A stretch of 64,000 nt of DNA from Formosa sp030427735 (GCF_051200825.1 NZ_CP195158.1:3100001-3164000); one strand, 5' to 3'; positions 18,290-28,508 are shown, counted from the first letter of the stretch. Notes: generated from the letters alone by a model not told the origin. A program made the numbers and translations.

Positions 18290-19456
18290 TTAAGATTTCA
18301 ATTGGTTAACAAGAGCAGTAACAATGCGCTCAAAATTCCATTGTTTAATATAATTTTGCGCATAAGCCCCCAAGGTTTTTAATTCATCTTGATCAATGTC
18401 TAAAAGTACTTGTTTTAAAGTAGTACTGTCGTTGGCTTTAATTACAAAACCATTTTCACTGGGTTGCACCAAATCGGTAGCGCAGCCTACTTTATCGCTC
18501 ACGATTACAGGTCTTGCACAAGCCATGGCTTCATTTACCGCCAACCCCCAAGTTTCGCCTGGCCCTTTGGAAGGTAGACACATCACATTTCCCAAACGAT
18601 ACAGTATTGGCATTTTAGATTGATTTTGAAACGATAAGAATTTTATATTAGTATCGCCTTTTGCCTGTTGTTGCAAATCGGCTTCTAAAGGGCCATGCCC
18701 CACCAAAAGTAATTTCACTGGCTGCGTTCTCAGTTTATTTGCATCTTGTACAGCTTTTAACAAGGTGTCTGGTTGCTTTTTAGGCTCGAATTTCCCTGCA
18801 AATAACACCACTAAATCATCAGGCTGATACCCTAATTCTAAGCGCCATTTCTTGGCCTGTTCCTCATACAGCTTAGATTCGGAATCAAAAAAACGATCAT
18901 TATCGATAGCATGTGGTGCATAAATTAATTGCTTGTCTTTAAGCCCAACTGCTTTAAAATATTTTTTATTTTCAGACCCAACATAGAATACCTTATCGAT
19001 ATACCTGTAAACATAAGTTAAATAATATTTTCTGAGTTGCTGTTTAAATCCTGGATGATCATCCAAAAGTGTAGAATCGCCTCGAAACCAAACTGGAATT
19101 TTTCCTTTAAAGTGTTTCATCACTTTAAAATGACTCTTCAAATACCAACCAAAAACCAAAATCGCATCAGGCTGCCATGCCGCTATTTTCGAAACCAATT
19201 CTGGACAATTTATACCATTTTTATGATGCGTTCCTGGATCTTTAGAACTATTTTCAACAAATTCGTAATCGTAGCCTTCTAAAAGCGGTATATCCCATTT
19301 AATCGTTTTTCCAAATGTTTTATCTTTCACATCTTCTGCTGCCTGAGACCATGTGTAAAATACTTTTAAAGTTACTTCTGATTTGGCAGATAGCAATTTA
19401 AACCAAGGTGCGTTATATTGTATAGGGTGTGTAGATACTATAGCTATTTTTTTCAT
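18290..19456 (-). CDS. Glycosyltransferase family 4
   Basis: About 388 residues, GT-B fold. I prefer the ATG at 19456 (MKKIAIVSTHPIQYNAPWF), the common start of this subfamily; an ATG four codons upstream (19468) is also possible. The donor domain has VVLFAGKFEPKKQPDTLL, LLLVGHGPLEADL and VMCLPSKGPGETWGLAVNEAMAC with the two conserved glutamates, then VIVSDKVGCATDLV. It resembles Bacteroidota transferases found in exopolysaccharide loci. It ends 3 bp before the downstream GT2. Confidence 0.88.
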   Translation of the reverse strand: MKKIAIVSTHPIQYNAPWFKLLSAKSEVTLKVFYTWSQAAEDVKDKTFGKTIKWDIPLLEGYDYEFVENSSKDPGTHHKNGINCPELVSKIAAWQPDAILVFGWYLKSHFKVMKHFKGKIPVWFRGDSTLLDDHPGFKQQLRKYYLTYVYRYIDKVFYVGSENKKYFKAVGLKDKQLIYAPHAIDNDRFFDSESKLYEEQAKKWRLELGYQPDDLVVLFAGKFEPKKQPDTLLKAVQDANKLRTQPVKLLLVGHGPLEADLQQQAKGDTNIKFLSFQNQSKMPILYRLGNVMCLPSKGPGETWGLAVNEAMACARPVIVSDKVGCATDLVQPSENGFVIKANDSTTLKQVLLDIDQDELKTLGAYAQNYIKQWNFERIVTALVNQLKS

Positions 19457-19617
19457 GACTGGAGTCATTTCTTACTATATAAAATTATATTTATATTATT
19501 TTATTAACGACCTAACATAAGAATCATAAACCTTATATATTTCGCATCCATTATATTACTTTCTAATATCTTCAAACTTCTCGTCACATATTTGATTTTT
19601 ATGATTCAATAAAATCT

Positions 19618-20370
19618 TTAAGTTAAAATCCTTTTACATCTTTCATAAGAAACATTAGCTTCTTGCAGAAGCTGAGATGGAATTTCAATCTCTGGATGCC
19701 CACCCGTCTTCATTAATTTCCCTCCTAATATGTTTTTTGATGGGTCTCCATGACTTGGTTTTCCAGTGTTATTAAATATTTTATAATCACTAGTTAGAGG
19801 TGATTCAAGCCCCAGCCAACCTGTTAAACTACTTAAAACAGAATCTGTTTTTTTAACAAGATCGTCTGAATCGACAAAAATAAAATCACGATTCTGAACT
19901 TCTGCAAGTTCAGAGAGTCTATTTAATCGAGAACAATAATAATTGGTAGCATCCTTTGGGTTTTTATACAAATCGTTACCTCTAGTAATCCCCATTTTTA
20001 TAATGCTTTTAATAGTACTCTCAGGTTCTCTCAATAAAAAAATAAATTTAGGATTTGTGATGTCTATAACTTTTCTAGAAATCTCCTGATTATTATGAAG
20101 AATTTTATCCAATAAATACCTTCCTTCTATTTCATCTTTAAATTCCTCCTTCAAAGTTGCTTTCATATTTACAACATCCTTATAATTTACATATGATTTA
20201 TGCATTTCGCGATAACCGCATATACCTTCATTACTCCCTAAAATATGAGAAAGAACTGAAGAACGACTCCGCATATGACTGAGGATGAATAGATATTTAG
20301 AATTACTAAATTGAATTTCAAATTTAGATTTAACTTCAGATAATGTTTTTCGCATATTTATATTTGACAT
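19618..20370 (-). CDS. Sulfotransferase family protein (copy 1)
   Basis: 250 residues. A PAPS-binding type P-loop region is visible as FILSHMRSRSSVLSHIL (about residues 28-44) and the 3'-phosphate-binding strand-helix as FIFLLREPESTIKSIIKMG (about 129-147). The rest fits the all-alpha/beta sulfotransferase fold. It would move sulfate from PAPS to a sugar hydroxyl of the polymer. It is more divergent than the other three copies in the locus. PAPS-making genes are not in the window. Confidence 0.75.
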   Translation of the reverse strand: MSNINMRKTLSEVKSKFEIQFSNSKYLFILSHMRSRSSVLSHILGSNEGICGYREMHKSYVNYKDVVNMKATLKEEFKDEIEGRYLLDKILHNNQEISRKVIDITNPKFIFLLREPESTIKSIIKMGITRGNDLYKNPKDATNYYCSRLNRLSELAEVQNRDFIFVDSDDLVKKTDSVLSSLTGWLGLESPLTSDYKIFNNTGKPSHGDPSKNILGGKLMKTGGHPEIEIPSQLLQEANVSYERCKRILT

Positions 20371-20456
20371 AGGTATACTTATTTTTTTTTAAAATCCTCT
20401 TAATAGTAATTTTTCAATTAGTTTTTACATTTTAGAAGACTTTATTTAATACTTTT

Positions 20457-21698
20457 TTATACAACACTATCCATCACCTCAACCAAAGCTCTAGCCGATT
20501 CTTTGGACGAATATTGATTTAATTCGCTTAAATCGGGTTGCCAGTTCAAATCTTCTTTTTGAAAAGCTTTTAAGGTATCAACCATAGCTTCTGAAACGTT
20601 TTCATTAATATCACTGTTATGATAAGGCACTAAAAAGGGGTCTGCTTTCACATCCTTTAAAACCTGTACCGCTTGGCTTTCCCCATGCAATACTGTAAAT
20701 AAAGGACGCTCACTTAATAAACATTGATAGGTTTTTGATGCCGTATAATGCTTTTCAGTGCTTCCAAAAAGCATCACGCGATCGGCTGCACTTAAATAAT
20801 TTAGAATATACAAAAACGGCTGGCGTTCGCGTTGCTCGATTACGATATCTTCTAGGCCATAATCTGCTGCATAAGCGGTGATACGCTTTGCTGGATAGGG
20901 TCCAGTTCCTATAAAAAACAAGCGTATTGCTGGATCCCAATTTCCATCATCTTTTAATTTAGCAATGGCCTTAAAAAACGCATCCATAAACACATGGGAA
21001 TTCGGTAGGAATGCTCCTGCATAAATCCAAGGTTTACAATTTGGCATTCCATACCATGGCATTTTTAAATTAGGTAATTGTATTTTATGATCGTTAGGGT
21101 CGAAACCATATGGCATACCCACATGTGCCGGAGGAGTTTTAAAATTACGCTCGATAACCGGCCAATAATAAGGCGTAGACACACCTGTAATAAACGATGC
21201 TTTTTTTACAGCATAAGGTTCTAAATTTCGTGCAACCAGCTGACTTAACTTGGCACGTGTATCGCTTTGATTGGTGATATCCCGCACCCATGGATCTATA
21301 TAATCTATCCCATACGGAATACCTGTTTTATCATGAATAATACGGCCTAACAACGCCGTATAAAACGACGGTATCGGAATCCATATACAATCTATTTTTC
21401 GTGTTTTACAGAGTTCTAAAGCCTTTTCTTTTAAAAACGGAAACGCTCGCAAACCAATATCCCCTATAATGCGTGGTTTTGAAACTTTATACGCCTTTGT
21501 ATAAACCACTTCAATATCTTTAGAAGCTGTTTTAGCAATTACAGGATCGGGCGTCTCTTCGTAATATTTCGAGTCGACTGTTAGCAATAAGGGATGCCAG
21601 CCAAACGATTTTAAATAATTGCCTATTAAACGTGGGCGCTGTACACCTGCTAAGTTAGCAGGCACCCAATGTGGATATATAATAAGTACTGTTTTCAA
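20457..21698 (-). CDS. Glycosyltransferase family 4-like
   Basis: 413 residues with a probable TTG start (21696-21698), giving KTVLIIYPHWVPANLAGVQR. The N-terminal GT-B half has PRLIGNYLKSFGWHPLLLTV and IDCIWIPIPSFYTALLG; the C-terminal half has CKPWIYAGAFLPNSH and a donor-site region ADRVMLFGSTEKHYTASKTY. The E-x7-E motif is less clear than in typical GT4 enzymes. Probably adds a sugar to the repeat unit. Confidence 0.78.
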   Translation of the reverse strand: MKTVLIIYPHWVPANLAGVQRPRLIGNYLKSFGWHPLLLTVDSKYYEETPDPVIAKTASKDIEVVYTKAYKVSKPRIIGDIGLRAFPFLKEKALELCKTRKIDCIWIPIPSFYTALLGRIIHDKTGIPYGIDYIDPWVRDITNQSDTRAKLSQLVARNLEPYAVKKASFITGVSTPYYWPVIERNFKTPPAHVGMPYGFDPNDHKIQLPNLKMPWYGMPNCKPWIYAGAFLPNSHVFMDAFFKAIAKLKDDGNWDPAIRLFFIGTGPYPAKRITAYAADYGLEDIVIEQRERQPFLYILNYLSAADRVMLFGSTEKHYTASKTYQCLLSERPLFTVLHGESQAVQVLKDVKADPFLVPYHNSDINENVSEAMVDTLKAFQKEDLNWQPDLSELNQYSSKESARALVEVMDSVV

Positions 21699-21721
21699 TA
21701 ATTTTATTTTTTGAAATTAAA

Positions 21722-22585
21722 TTACAATTTCCAATGAGACAAATCTTTGTTTAGTAAAACTTCTAGATCTGTTATCGAAGTTTTATAAATTTTATTCAAT
21801 TTTTCTTTCGAAGCCTGAGATAATTTTGGTTTTTTATTATTAAAAAATAATGACTTAACTCCCAACAACTTATCCTTAAAAGCTTTATTATTTACAATTT
21901 TAGTAGGCAAAAATCGTTTAACATTTTTCCAAAGCACAAAAAGAGGCATCATTCTACCTGGATAAACCGTTTTATTAGATTGTTTAACAACTTGTTCTTT
22001 TCGAACATAATCTACACCTAAAAATTTATATAAATCTTTTATTGTACGCTCCTGTTCTTTAATGAAATCTTCAAAAAAAATAATATGAATTTGAGAAGCA
22101 TCAAAATACTGCATAAATATTTTTAAATGTTGTGCATATTGACCACGCTCTATCAAATAATCTCTAAAGTTTACTTTCCCATTGTGAATGTATAAGGACT
22201 CTTTACCTAATAAAATGTTTTCAAATAAATTACGCTTATTAACTATTGTACCTTTTGCTACATAAAACCAAAAATCAGACACATAACGATCTACAGGATT
22301 TCTTAGCATAAAGACTAATTTTAAGTTTGGAAAATTAGCTTTCAACTGTGGTGCTGCTTGCTGTGCATTAGACAAATACGACACCGAACCCTCGCCTGCT
22401 AACAACTGACCTGCATTTTTAAAAAAGACACTATATTCTTCAACATCCTCTGGAGTTCTTGGTCTTAAAAAAAAATCCAACTCCTTTGGGGATGTCATAA
22501 AAATCTTAGGATCTCTTCCTAAATATTCGCACAATGCTGTGGTACCTGCCTTTGCTGCACCTGCTACTATAAATTGTGGTTGCAT
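21722..22585 (-). CDS. Sulfotransferase (copy 2), PAPS-dependent
   Basis: 287 residues. The 5'-phosphosulfate loop is QFIVAGAAKAGTTALCEYLG (residues 3-22), the 3'-phosphate-binding motif is KLVFMLRNPVDRYVSDFWFY, and IHIIFFEDFIKEQERTIKDL is the conserved late segment of carbohydrate sulfotransferases. It is a heparan/N-deacetylase-like (Sulfotransfer_1) type enzyme that adds sulfate to a sugar. It begins 18 bp after the GT4 gene upstream. Confidence 0.9.
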   Translation of the reverse strand: MQPQFIVAGAAKAGTTALCEYLGRDPKIFMTSPKELDFFLRPRTPEDVEEYSVFFKNAGQLLAGEGSVSYLSNAQQAAPQLKANFPNLKLVFMLRNPVDRYVSDFWFYVAKGTIVNKRNLFENILLGKESLYIHNGKVNFRDYLIERGQYAQHLKIFMQYFDASQIHIIFFEDFIKEQERTIKDLYKFLGVDYVRKEQVVKQSNKTVYPGRMMPLFVLWKNVKRFLPTKIVNNKAFKDKLLGVKSLFFNNKKPKLSQASKEKLNKIYKTSITDLEVLLNKDLSHWKL

Positions 22586-22603
22586 AGTTTATAAGGATAT
22601 ATA

Positions 22604-23878
22604 TTAAACAAAAGTAAGCCAGATACGTCGTAACTTTTCTTTTTCTTTATTCCAGCTAAAGACTTTTCCAGACTCTAACCTATCTGCTTTACTCTTTATA
22701 ATCTCTGGTTTTTCTTTATAAATAGAAGTAATAGCTTTAGATATATCGAGTGTATTTTGACCGCATAATCTGCCCAATGTTTTGTTAGATTCTAAAAAAT
22801 CTTTTTGAGCAGGGGTATCGGTTGCTAAAATATATAACCCTGCTTGGGCGTAAGTGATGATTTTATTTGTTAAACAAATCTGACGGTTTAAATCTGTTGA
22901 ATTAAATTCTAACGCCAGACCTATATCGTACTGACTAACTTCGGCATGAAGTTCACGTTGTTGTAATGGTTCTTTTATTTGCAGACCAATGTTCGTGTCT
23001 TGTAACTGTAATTGTAAAGGTACTATAACTTCCTTCTGAAAATTGGCATCCATATCGCCTATTAATATCAAATCCAAAACGATTTCAGAATGAGATTCTA
23101 CTAGCATCTCTAAAGCAGAGAATAACTCCTCTAAGCCTCTGCCATAACTTATTTTCTGGCTAAACCAGACTAAACTTAATACTTCATCAGCTTTATTATC
23201 TTCCTGAAAGGTAAAATCTTCTGCATTAAATCCGTTAAGGATCGTTTCCGAATTGTTAAACTGGCCCACTAAATCTGTAGTGTATTGTGCTATAAGCGGA
23301 CTGGCAAACGTTACTGCCTTCGCCTTTGGCAACAGTGTTTTCATTAAAAATTCTCGCCGACGCTTTTCATTTTCGGCATCAAACGCAACAGTTTCTCCTG
23401 GATGATAATCTTCTACATCAAAAATAAACGGTACATCCCATTGTTTACCCAATTGGTAAGCTGGATATAATGCGCCTAAATTGTGTGCGCAAATTAAATC
23501 TACACGTAAATCAATCTGACTTGCAGTCTTCAATAATTGAAATGCTCTTCTAGAGTTCCCTAAAACATTCCATTTTAAATGATTTGAGAATACCGAATAA
23601 GCCTTTTTAGCCACTTTTTCACTCAGTCCCCAATACAACCAATCTAATTTATTAGTTGGAATAGCCTCTATATCGACTAATTGCAAGCGATCTGCTGCCT
23701 CAGGATATGCTAATTCAAGTTCAGAATGTAACACTTTTGTTTTGGCATCGCTCCAATTATGTAATTTAAACTGAAGCACCGTAGCTTTGTAGCCTTCTTG
23801 CAATGCCAATTGTAGTTCTTTATACAATCGGGGGTTAGTAGCTAAATTACTTGTGGTTAAAAATAGTAGGTGTTTCAA
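22604..23878 (-). CDS. Glycosyltransferase family 4
   Basis: 424 residues, GT-B fold, probable TTG start (23876-23878) giving KHLLFLTTSNLATNPRLYKE, a start motif common in Bacteroidota glycosyltransferases. N-terminal half with DLICAHNLGALYPAYQLG and VPFIFDVEDYHPGE; C-terminal half with SLVWFSQKISYGRGLEEL and a donor region DIGLALEFNSTDLNRQICLT ... ITYAQAGLYILATDT. Adds one sugar of the repeat unit. Confidence 0.83.
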   Translation of the reverse strand: MKHLLFLTTSNLATNPRLYKELQLALQEGYKATVLQFKLHNWSDAKTKVLHSELELAYPEAADRLQLVDIEAIPTNKLDWLYWGLSEKVAKKAYSVFSNHLKWNVLGNSRRAFQLLKTASQIDLRVDLICAHNLGALYPAYQLGKQWDVPFIFDVEDYHPGETVAFDAENEKRRREFLMKTLLPKAKAVTFASPLIAQYTTDLVGQFNNSETILNGFNAEDFTFQEDNKADEVLSLVWFSQKISYGRGLEELFSALEMLVESHSEIVLDLILIGDMDANFQKEVIVPLQLQLQDTNIGLQIKEPLQQRELHAEVSQYDIGLALEFNSTDLNRQICLTNKIITYAQAGLYILATDTPAQKDFLESNKTLGRLCGQNTLDISKAITSIYKEKPEIIKSKADRLESGKVFSWNKEKEKLRRIWLTFV

Positions 23879-23929
23879 TGCCGTTTTCTTTTCGTGATTC
23901 TTAAATACGCTATATTAACAATATATAGC

Positions 23930-24901
23930 TTATCGGTTTAATAATTTTCGTCCGTTAACAGCAACGGATTTTGCCAACTTCCAACCAAAGATCTTTTTGA
24001 TTAACTCGATCATTGTTCCTCCTAAAATTGGATTATAAGCACTCCCACCTAAATCTTCACAAGACTTTAGTGCGCGCTTAGTGATATCTTTAAACTCAGG
24101 CCAAGCCTCCATAGCCACATGTTTATATTGGGTTGCAATTGCTTGTTTAGCTTGCTGAGATTCAGTTTTTTTAAACAAATAATCGGCTTTTAGACTCGTG
24201 GCCAACAAATTACTTTCTATATGTTTTATCTGCTTTTTTGAGGCTATATTTTGCCCCTTAATATGTTTTCGGTAATAATTTTTGGCCTCAGGAACATAAA
24301 TTATTCCTTCACTCTGTAACCCTACCCGTGCAAAAAACTCGCCATCTTGGTCTTTAGCTAATTGCTCGTTCCAAGGATCTGCTTGCTCAATTAATTTTCT
24401 AGGTATTAACCAGGCACTGGTTTGTACCATATTCATATTTGCATCTAAACCTCCCCAAAGTTTTATAAATAATTCCTCTGGAGTGTCTGTAGAAAATACA
24501 TAATCGACATCGGAACAACTACCATTTTCAATTGTATCGTAAAAGTGTATGGTATTGCAAACTGCCAATTTGTTCTGAACTCCATTTAAAGCATTGACTT
24601 GGCATTCAATTTTATTGGAACTTAACAGATCGTCGGCATCCAAATATTGAATATAATCGCCAGAGCTTACATCAAAGCCATAATTTCTGGCAGCACAAGC
24701 ACCTTTCCCTTTATTTTTAAGGACTTTGATCTTATCACTTAAAAAAGATTCGGCCAGTTCCCAAGATCCGTCTGTAGAACCATCATCTACAACAATTACT
24801 TCAATATTGTTATACGATTGCTGTAATACAGATTGCAGCGTTTCTTCAAAAAAAGTAACGGCATCGTATAAGGGAATGATAATAGATACTAGAGGTTGCA
24901 T
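23930..24901 (-). CDS. Glycosyltransferase family 2
   Basis: 323 residues. N-terminal GT-A signature LVSIIIPLYDAVTFFEETLQ, NIEVIVVDDGSTDGSWEL, AARNYGFDVSSGDYIQYLD and the DxD site LDADDLL. Later ACNTIHFYDT and KDQDGEFFARVG match the catalytic-base region. Its ATG overlaps the stop codon of the acyltransferase upstream by one base (TAATG), so translation is coupled. Confidence 0.92.
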   Translation of the reverse strand: MQPLVSIIIPLYDAVTFFEETLQSVLQQSYNNIEVIVVDDGSTDGSWELAESFLSDKIKVLKNKGKGACAARNYGFDVSSGDYIQYLDADDLLSSNKIECQVNALNGVQNKLAVCNTIHFYDTIENGSCSDVDYVFSTDTPEELFIKLWGGLDANMNMVQTSAWLIPRKLIEQADPWNEQLAKDQDGEFFARVGLQSEGIIYVPEAKNYYRKHIKGQNIASKKQIKHIESNLLATSLKADYLFKKTESQQAKQAIATQYKHVAMEAWPEFKDITKRALKSCEDLGGSAYNPILGGTMIELIKKIFGWKLAKSVAVNGRKLLNR

Positions 24902-25644
24902 TATATCTCTTTAATCAATTTTGCTGGTATCCCGCCATATATCGTTTCACTTGGCACATTTTTAGTCACTACAGATCCAGCTGCTATTACAGCTCGCTTA
25001 CCAATAGTTACTCCTGGTAAAATGGTAACATTTGAGCCTATCCATGCACCATCTTCTATAAAGATAGGTTTCGATACTAAACCACCTTTCCAAGCAGGCA
25101 ACTCCTTGTTGGTGTATTCATGGTCGTGGGTATACAGCGTACAATTAGGCCCTATGGCTACTTCATTACCTAATGTAACATCTTGCACAAGATCTATAAT
25201 TGTAAAATCACCAATATGTGTGCCATTACCTATTTTAAGAATGCCTTGGCCTTGAGGTTCTCTTGAAAATATAGCGCAATGCGTTTCAATTTTCACATCA
25301 TTTCCAAATTCCCAATGGTTATTAACATACAATCTGGCGTGGGCACCTAATTTAAAATTTTCACCAATAGTGACTTGACAATTTTTATTCACCAAAATAG
25401 TCGACTGAGTTTCAAATACTGCTGCTTGCCCAATAGAAAGTGTTCCTTTCTGCCCGATGCCTAAATTAGTGTGCTTTTCTAATCTAACCTTATCGCCTAT
25501 GGTTAATGTTCCTGCACCTTCACGAATAACAGGAAATACAATCTGACTTTGTTTCCCTATCGATGACTGCGATAACTTATATAGCCAAAATACATGGCGT
25601 AATACCGTTTTTAATGTATATGATATAAATTGAAATACTATCAA
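24901..25644 (-). CDS. Left-handed beta-helix acyltransferase
   Basis: 247 residues with TTG as the likely start (25642-25644), overlapping the stop of the preceding gene (TTGA). The whole protein is built from hexapeptide repeats (LTIGDKVRLEKHTNLGIG, VTIGENFKLGAHARLYVNNH, LKIGNGTHIGDFTIIDLVQD) with the late conserved block IEDGAWIGSNVTILPGVTIG and the HDHEY loop with the probable catalytic His. It acetylates a sugar, probably on a lipid-linked intermediate. It sits between two GT2 genes in a tightly overlapping trio. Confidence 0.88.
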   Translation of the reverse strand: MIVFQFISYTLKTVLRHVFWLYKLSQSSIGKQSQIVFPVIREGAGTLTIGDKVRLEKHTNLGIGQKGTLSIGQAAVFETQSTILVNKNCQVTIGENFKLGAHARLYVNNHWEFGNDVKIETHCAIFSREPQGQGILKIGNGTHIGDFTIIDLVQDVTLGNEVAIGPNCTLYTHDHEYTNKELPAWKGGLVSKPIFIEDGAWIGSNVTILPGVTIGKRAVIAAGSVVTKNVPSETIYGGIPAKLIKEI

Positions 25645-26513
25645 CTTAATTTATATTTTAAATGTTCTACTAAACTTTTACCTGAAGCTTTAGCCATTTC
25701 TTTTGCCTTAGCAAGTGAATGGTGTTTTATTGCTGAAATCACAGCCGTTCCTTGCTGTTTTTTCACATTTTCTACAGCTAATAGACGGTCAGTTTCAGAT
25801 AGTGGACAATCCGTAACTTGTAATAATTCTTCTGCTAACAAAATATATTTAAACGGCACATAAGGATCGGTACGATTATCATTCATCTGCTGATCGTCAT
25901 GTTCTCTGTACCACACGATACCATGGGGCATTAATACTACAGGATATTTTTGAGACAGCAAATGCCAAAGCTCGAAATCGCCTAAATGCTGTTTACCTGT
26001 AAATTTACCTACTGCTTCAAACGCTTCTTTTTTTATAATAGCTGATAATGGTGCCTTATGAAATATCTGCTGTACAAAATAATGCCGTTTGTAAGCTTGC
26101 TCTTGACTTAATAGAAACGGATATATTTGAGCTTTATCTTGTTCTAACGAACACAAACCGTATCCAGACTCTGGGAATTGCTCCATATAAAACACCAATT
26201 GTTCCAAACCATAAGGATAAATCATATCGTCTGCATCAACATATTTTATATATTTCCCTTTAGCATACGAAGCCGCTTTGTTTCGATTAGGGTAATCTCC
26301 TAAATTAACTTCATTTATGTAAACTTTTATACGTTCATCCTTTTCTTCAAAAGACTTTGCTATTGCAACTGAGTTATCTTTAGAACGGTCATCTACAATA
26401 ATTAACTCCCAGTTTTGATAGGTAGAATTTATTACAGACTGTATGGCTTCTGCTATATACTTTTCTCTATTATAAACCGTCATTAAAACGGATACTAAAG
26501 GATTTGCTTTCAT
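25641..26513 (-). CDS. Glycosyltransferase family 2
   Basis: 290 residues. N-terminal signature LVSVLMTVYNREKYIAEAIQ, YQNWELIIVDDRSKDNSVAI, and NRNKAASYAKGKYIKYVDAD with the DxD-type site DADDMI; LGDFELWHLLS is the catalytic-base region. It overlaps the next gene by four bases, showing tight coupling with the acyltransferase. Confidence 0.92.
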   Translation of the reverse strand: MKANPLVSVLMTVYNREKYIAEAIQSVINSTYQNWELIIVDDRSKDNSVAIAKSFEEKDERIKVYINEVNLGDYPNRNKAASYAKGKYIKYVDADDMIYPYGLEQLVFYMEQFPESGYGLCSLEQDKAQIYPFLLSQEQAYKRHYFVQQIFHKAPLSAIIKKEAFEAVGKFTGKQHLGDFELWHLLSQKYPVVLMPHGIVWYREHDDQQMNDNRTDPYVPFKYILLAEELLQVTDCPLSETDRLLAVENVKKQQGTAVISAIKHHSLAKAKEMAKASGKSLVEHLKYKLS

Positions 26514-26528
26514 CTATCTTATCGAATC

Positions 26529-27512
26529 TTATTTATTTTCTTCTATTAATGATTCTAAAATAAAATGGTTGGGAATTGAGTTTTCATCATACAACTCTTT
26601 AAAACCAAAACGCTCCAAAATATCTGAAGCCGATTTTAGTTGCTCTTGATTAATTTGACTCTTCCAGTTTGATATACTGAAATTATTGGTAACCGATGTT
26701 TTTGAGGGTTTCTTAAATTTTTTAAAATCTTTAAAATCGCCATTCACAGATAAATCTAATTTCACAAATTCTTGAATACGATTTAACTCTTTTTCTGGAT
26801 TTATTACCCAGTCCTCATAAAAAGTTACTAATAACTCATTTCCTTTAAATTGTTTAAGAGGAACATAATTAATTATGGACCATATTAATATTTGCTTATC
26901 TAAATGAGTACCATTTTTAGAAATATCCTTAATTAAGTTTTCAAACGGATTCAAAAAGTCATTCATAAGTTCTTTCTGATTTAAAAAATCTATCGGATCT
27001 GTCATCCAATACCAATCTTTAGTTCTTGATTTAGATAATGCCACAGAAAACGGATTTCTAATTAAGAGTACAGGTTTTACATATTTATTGGTTTTACAAA
27101 TCTGATAGGCCAATAAATTTGTAAAAATATCTTTAATCAACATATTTTTATATCTCGGTCTTTGCCATATAAACCTATTTGCTTCCTCTGATCGTTTTTG
27201 ATAAAAATTGCCCTTCAATATCTGAGAAGACAACGTTTCTATTGCTATATTATCATTTGCATCATTTAAATATTTATGTTGGCAAAAACCAACGGCACTT
27301 AATTCGGAATAACTGGGGTGGAAAGGTTCGAATAATTCTCTAAAGGAATTATTAAAATTAATTAAAGAAGACACCCAAGTTGTGCCGCTACGCCCCGACC
27401 CAATTAACCATATGGTTTTGTCATACTGCTTGGGATAATATTTATATATATAGGTAACAAAAATTTTAATTAATCTTTGTTTTCTTAATTCCATGTTACT
27501 TTTCTGCTTCAC
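26529..27512 (-). CDS. Sulfotransferase (copy 3), PAPS-dependent
   Basis: 327 residues from a GTG (27510-27512); an ATG at 27494 (MELRKQRLIKIFV) is equally possible. The PAPS loop is very clear: TIWLIGSGRSGTTWVSSLIN. The 3'-phosphate motif is PVLLIRNPFSVALSKSRTKD. Later, ELLVTFYEDWVINPEKELN is the usual YED segment. It adds sulfate to the polymer or its precursor. It follows the split GT14 gene. Confidence 0.9.
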   Translation of the reverse strand: MKQKSNMELRKQRLIKIFVTYIYKYYPKQYDKTIWLIGSGRSGTTWVSSLINFNNSFRELFEPFHPSYSELSAVGFCQHKYLNDANDNIAIETLSSQILKGNFYQKRSEEANRFIWQRPRYKNMLIKDIFTNLLAYQICKTNKYVKPVLLIRNPFSVALSKSRTKDWYWMTDPIDFLNQKELMNDFLNPFENLIKDISKNGTHLDKQILIWSIINYVPLKQFKGNELLVTFYEDWVINPEKELNRIQEFVKLDLSVNGDFKDFKKFKKPSKTSVTNNFSISNWKSQINQEQLKSASDILERFGFKELYDENSIPNHFILESLIEENK

Positions 27513-27551
27513 AGTACTAATTTTTCAATAATTTAATTTCAGTATTTTATA

Positions 27552-28508
27552 CTAACTCCCTTTAACAGTTAAATTTTGATCTAATAAATTCATAATATCA
27601 ACATCTACATCAAAATCAAATTTTCTGGCAAACAGCTTATTTTCTGGTTGATTTAATAACAAGTTTAAATCTTCTGCTTTAAAAGTTACGGGTAAAGGTT
27701 CGTTTTTCCTGCTCCAATCTGTAAAATGAAGGTTTGGCTCAATTTTTATAGAGGCATCATCTTTAGACACCACATTAAGTATAGTTTGAAAAAATTGTTC
27801 ATCTGCACAAAATGTATGTTTATAATAAGCGTCTAACTCTTTACGGTGCTCTAAATAATAAGAATAAATTTTTTGTAATGTACTGTAAGTTAAACACCAC
27901 CACTGGCCTCCCCAATGATAACTATCAAAACAGCTAGAGCGCTTAATGCTCAATATGGGCCATAATTTTTAAAAAAACTTAGTGCGTTTTAATAAAAGCC
28001 GTGTTATTGCTTTAATATCTTTAACAGACAAACCCACTATGGGAGGTAAAAGAATATAATCTCCTCTTTTATCTGACAAATTAAATTTATACTTTTTTAC
28101 ACGTTCGTAAGTATGTGTGTTATTTTCTACTGGTCGTGTTATTATAAAATCATGATCTTTATTTGTATATAAAAAATCGTTTATAAATAAAGAATTTTTT
28201 ATTGGATAGTCCTGACCGCTTAATAATATTACATGTCCTTCCGAGGAAGTCTGCAATGCTATTTCAATAAGGTTTAGTGTTGCCGCTACTTGAGAATAAT
28301 CTCCCCAAACACAATTTACTCGATTAACTATAAATTGCACATTAGCTGTCTTGATTAGATCGACAAAAGGAGTGATGTCTGATTTTAAATCAATGTGAAT
28401 TAAGAATTTAGAACAACTATCATCTAATCTATCAATTAATCGCTTTAATTGTTCAGGATTTTTATGAGCTAGTATGAGGTAAGTCTTATTAACTATTCTA
28501 TGTTCCAT
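27552..28508 (-). pseudogene. GT14 (Core-2/I-branching type) glycosyltransferase with an in-frame stop
   Basis: The frame from ATG 28508 gives 179 residues with GT14 features: KTYLILAHKNPEQLKRLIDR, FLIHIDLKSD, WGDYSQVAATLNLI and VILLSGQDYPIK. It stops at TAA (minus strand, 27971-27969). Directly after this, in the same frame, the second half continues for 138 codons with GGQWWCLTYSTLQKIYSYY and FCADEQFFQTIL, the usual C-terminal motifs. Together about 318 codons, a normal GT14 length. The stop lies at a T7-A5 boundary; T6-A6 would restore Lys. So this is a fresh nonsense mutation, or a base-call error. Function would be transfer of a beta-linked GlcNAc or xylose. Confidence 0.85.

Noticed and set aside
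24896..25255. Plus-strand frame across the beta-helix acyltransferase
   Set aside because: Antisense to hexapeptide repeats, whose codon bias gives long open frames in other phases.
27552..28508. Frameshift or two separate genes for the GT14 region
   Set aside because: Both halves are in one frame with no gap; the second half starts only from a poor TTG and lacks half a fold, so a single nonsense codon explains it best.
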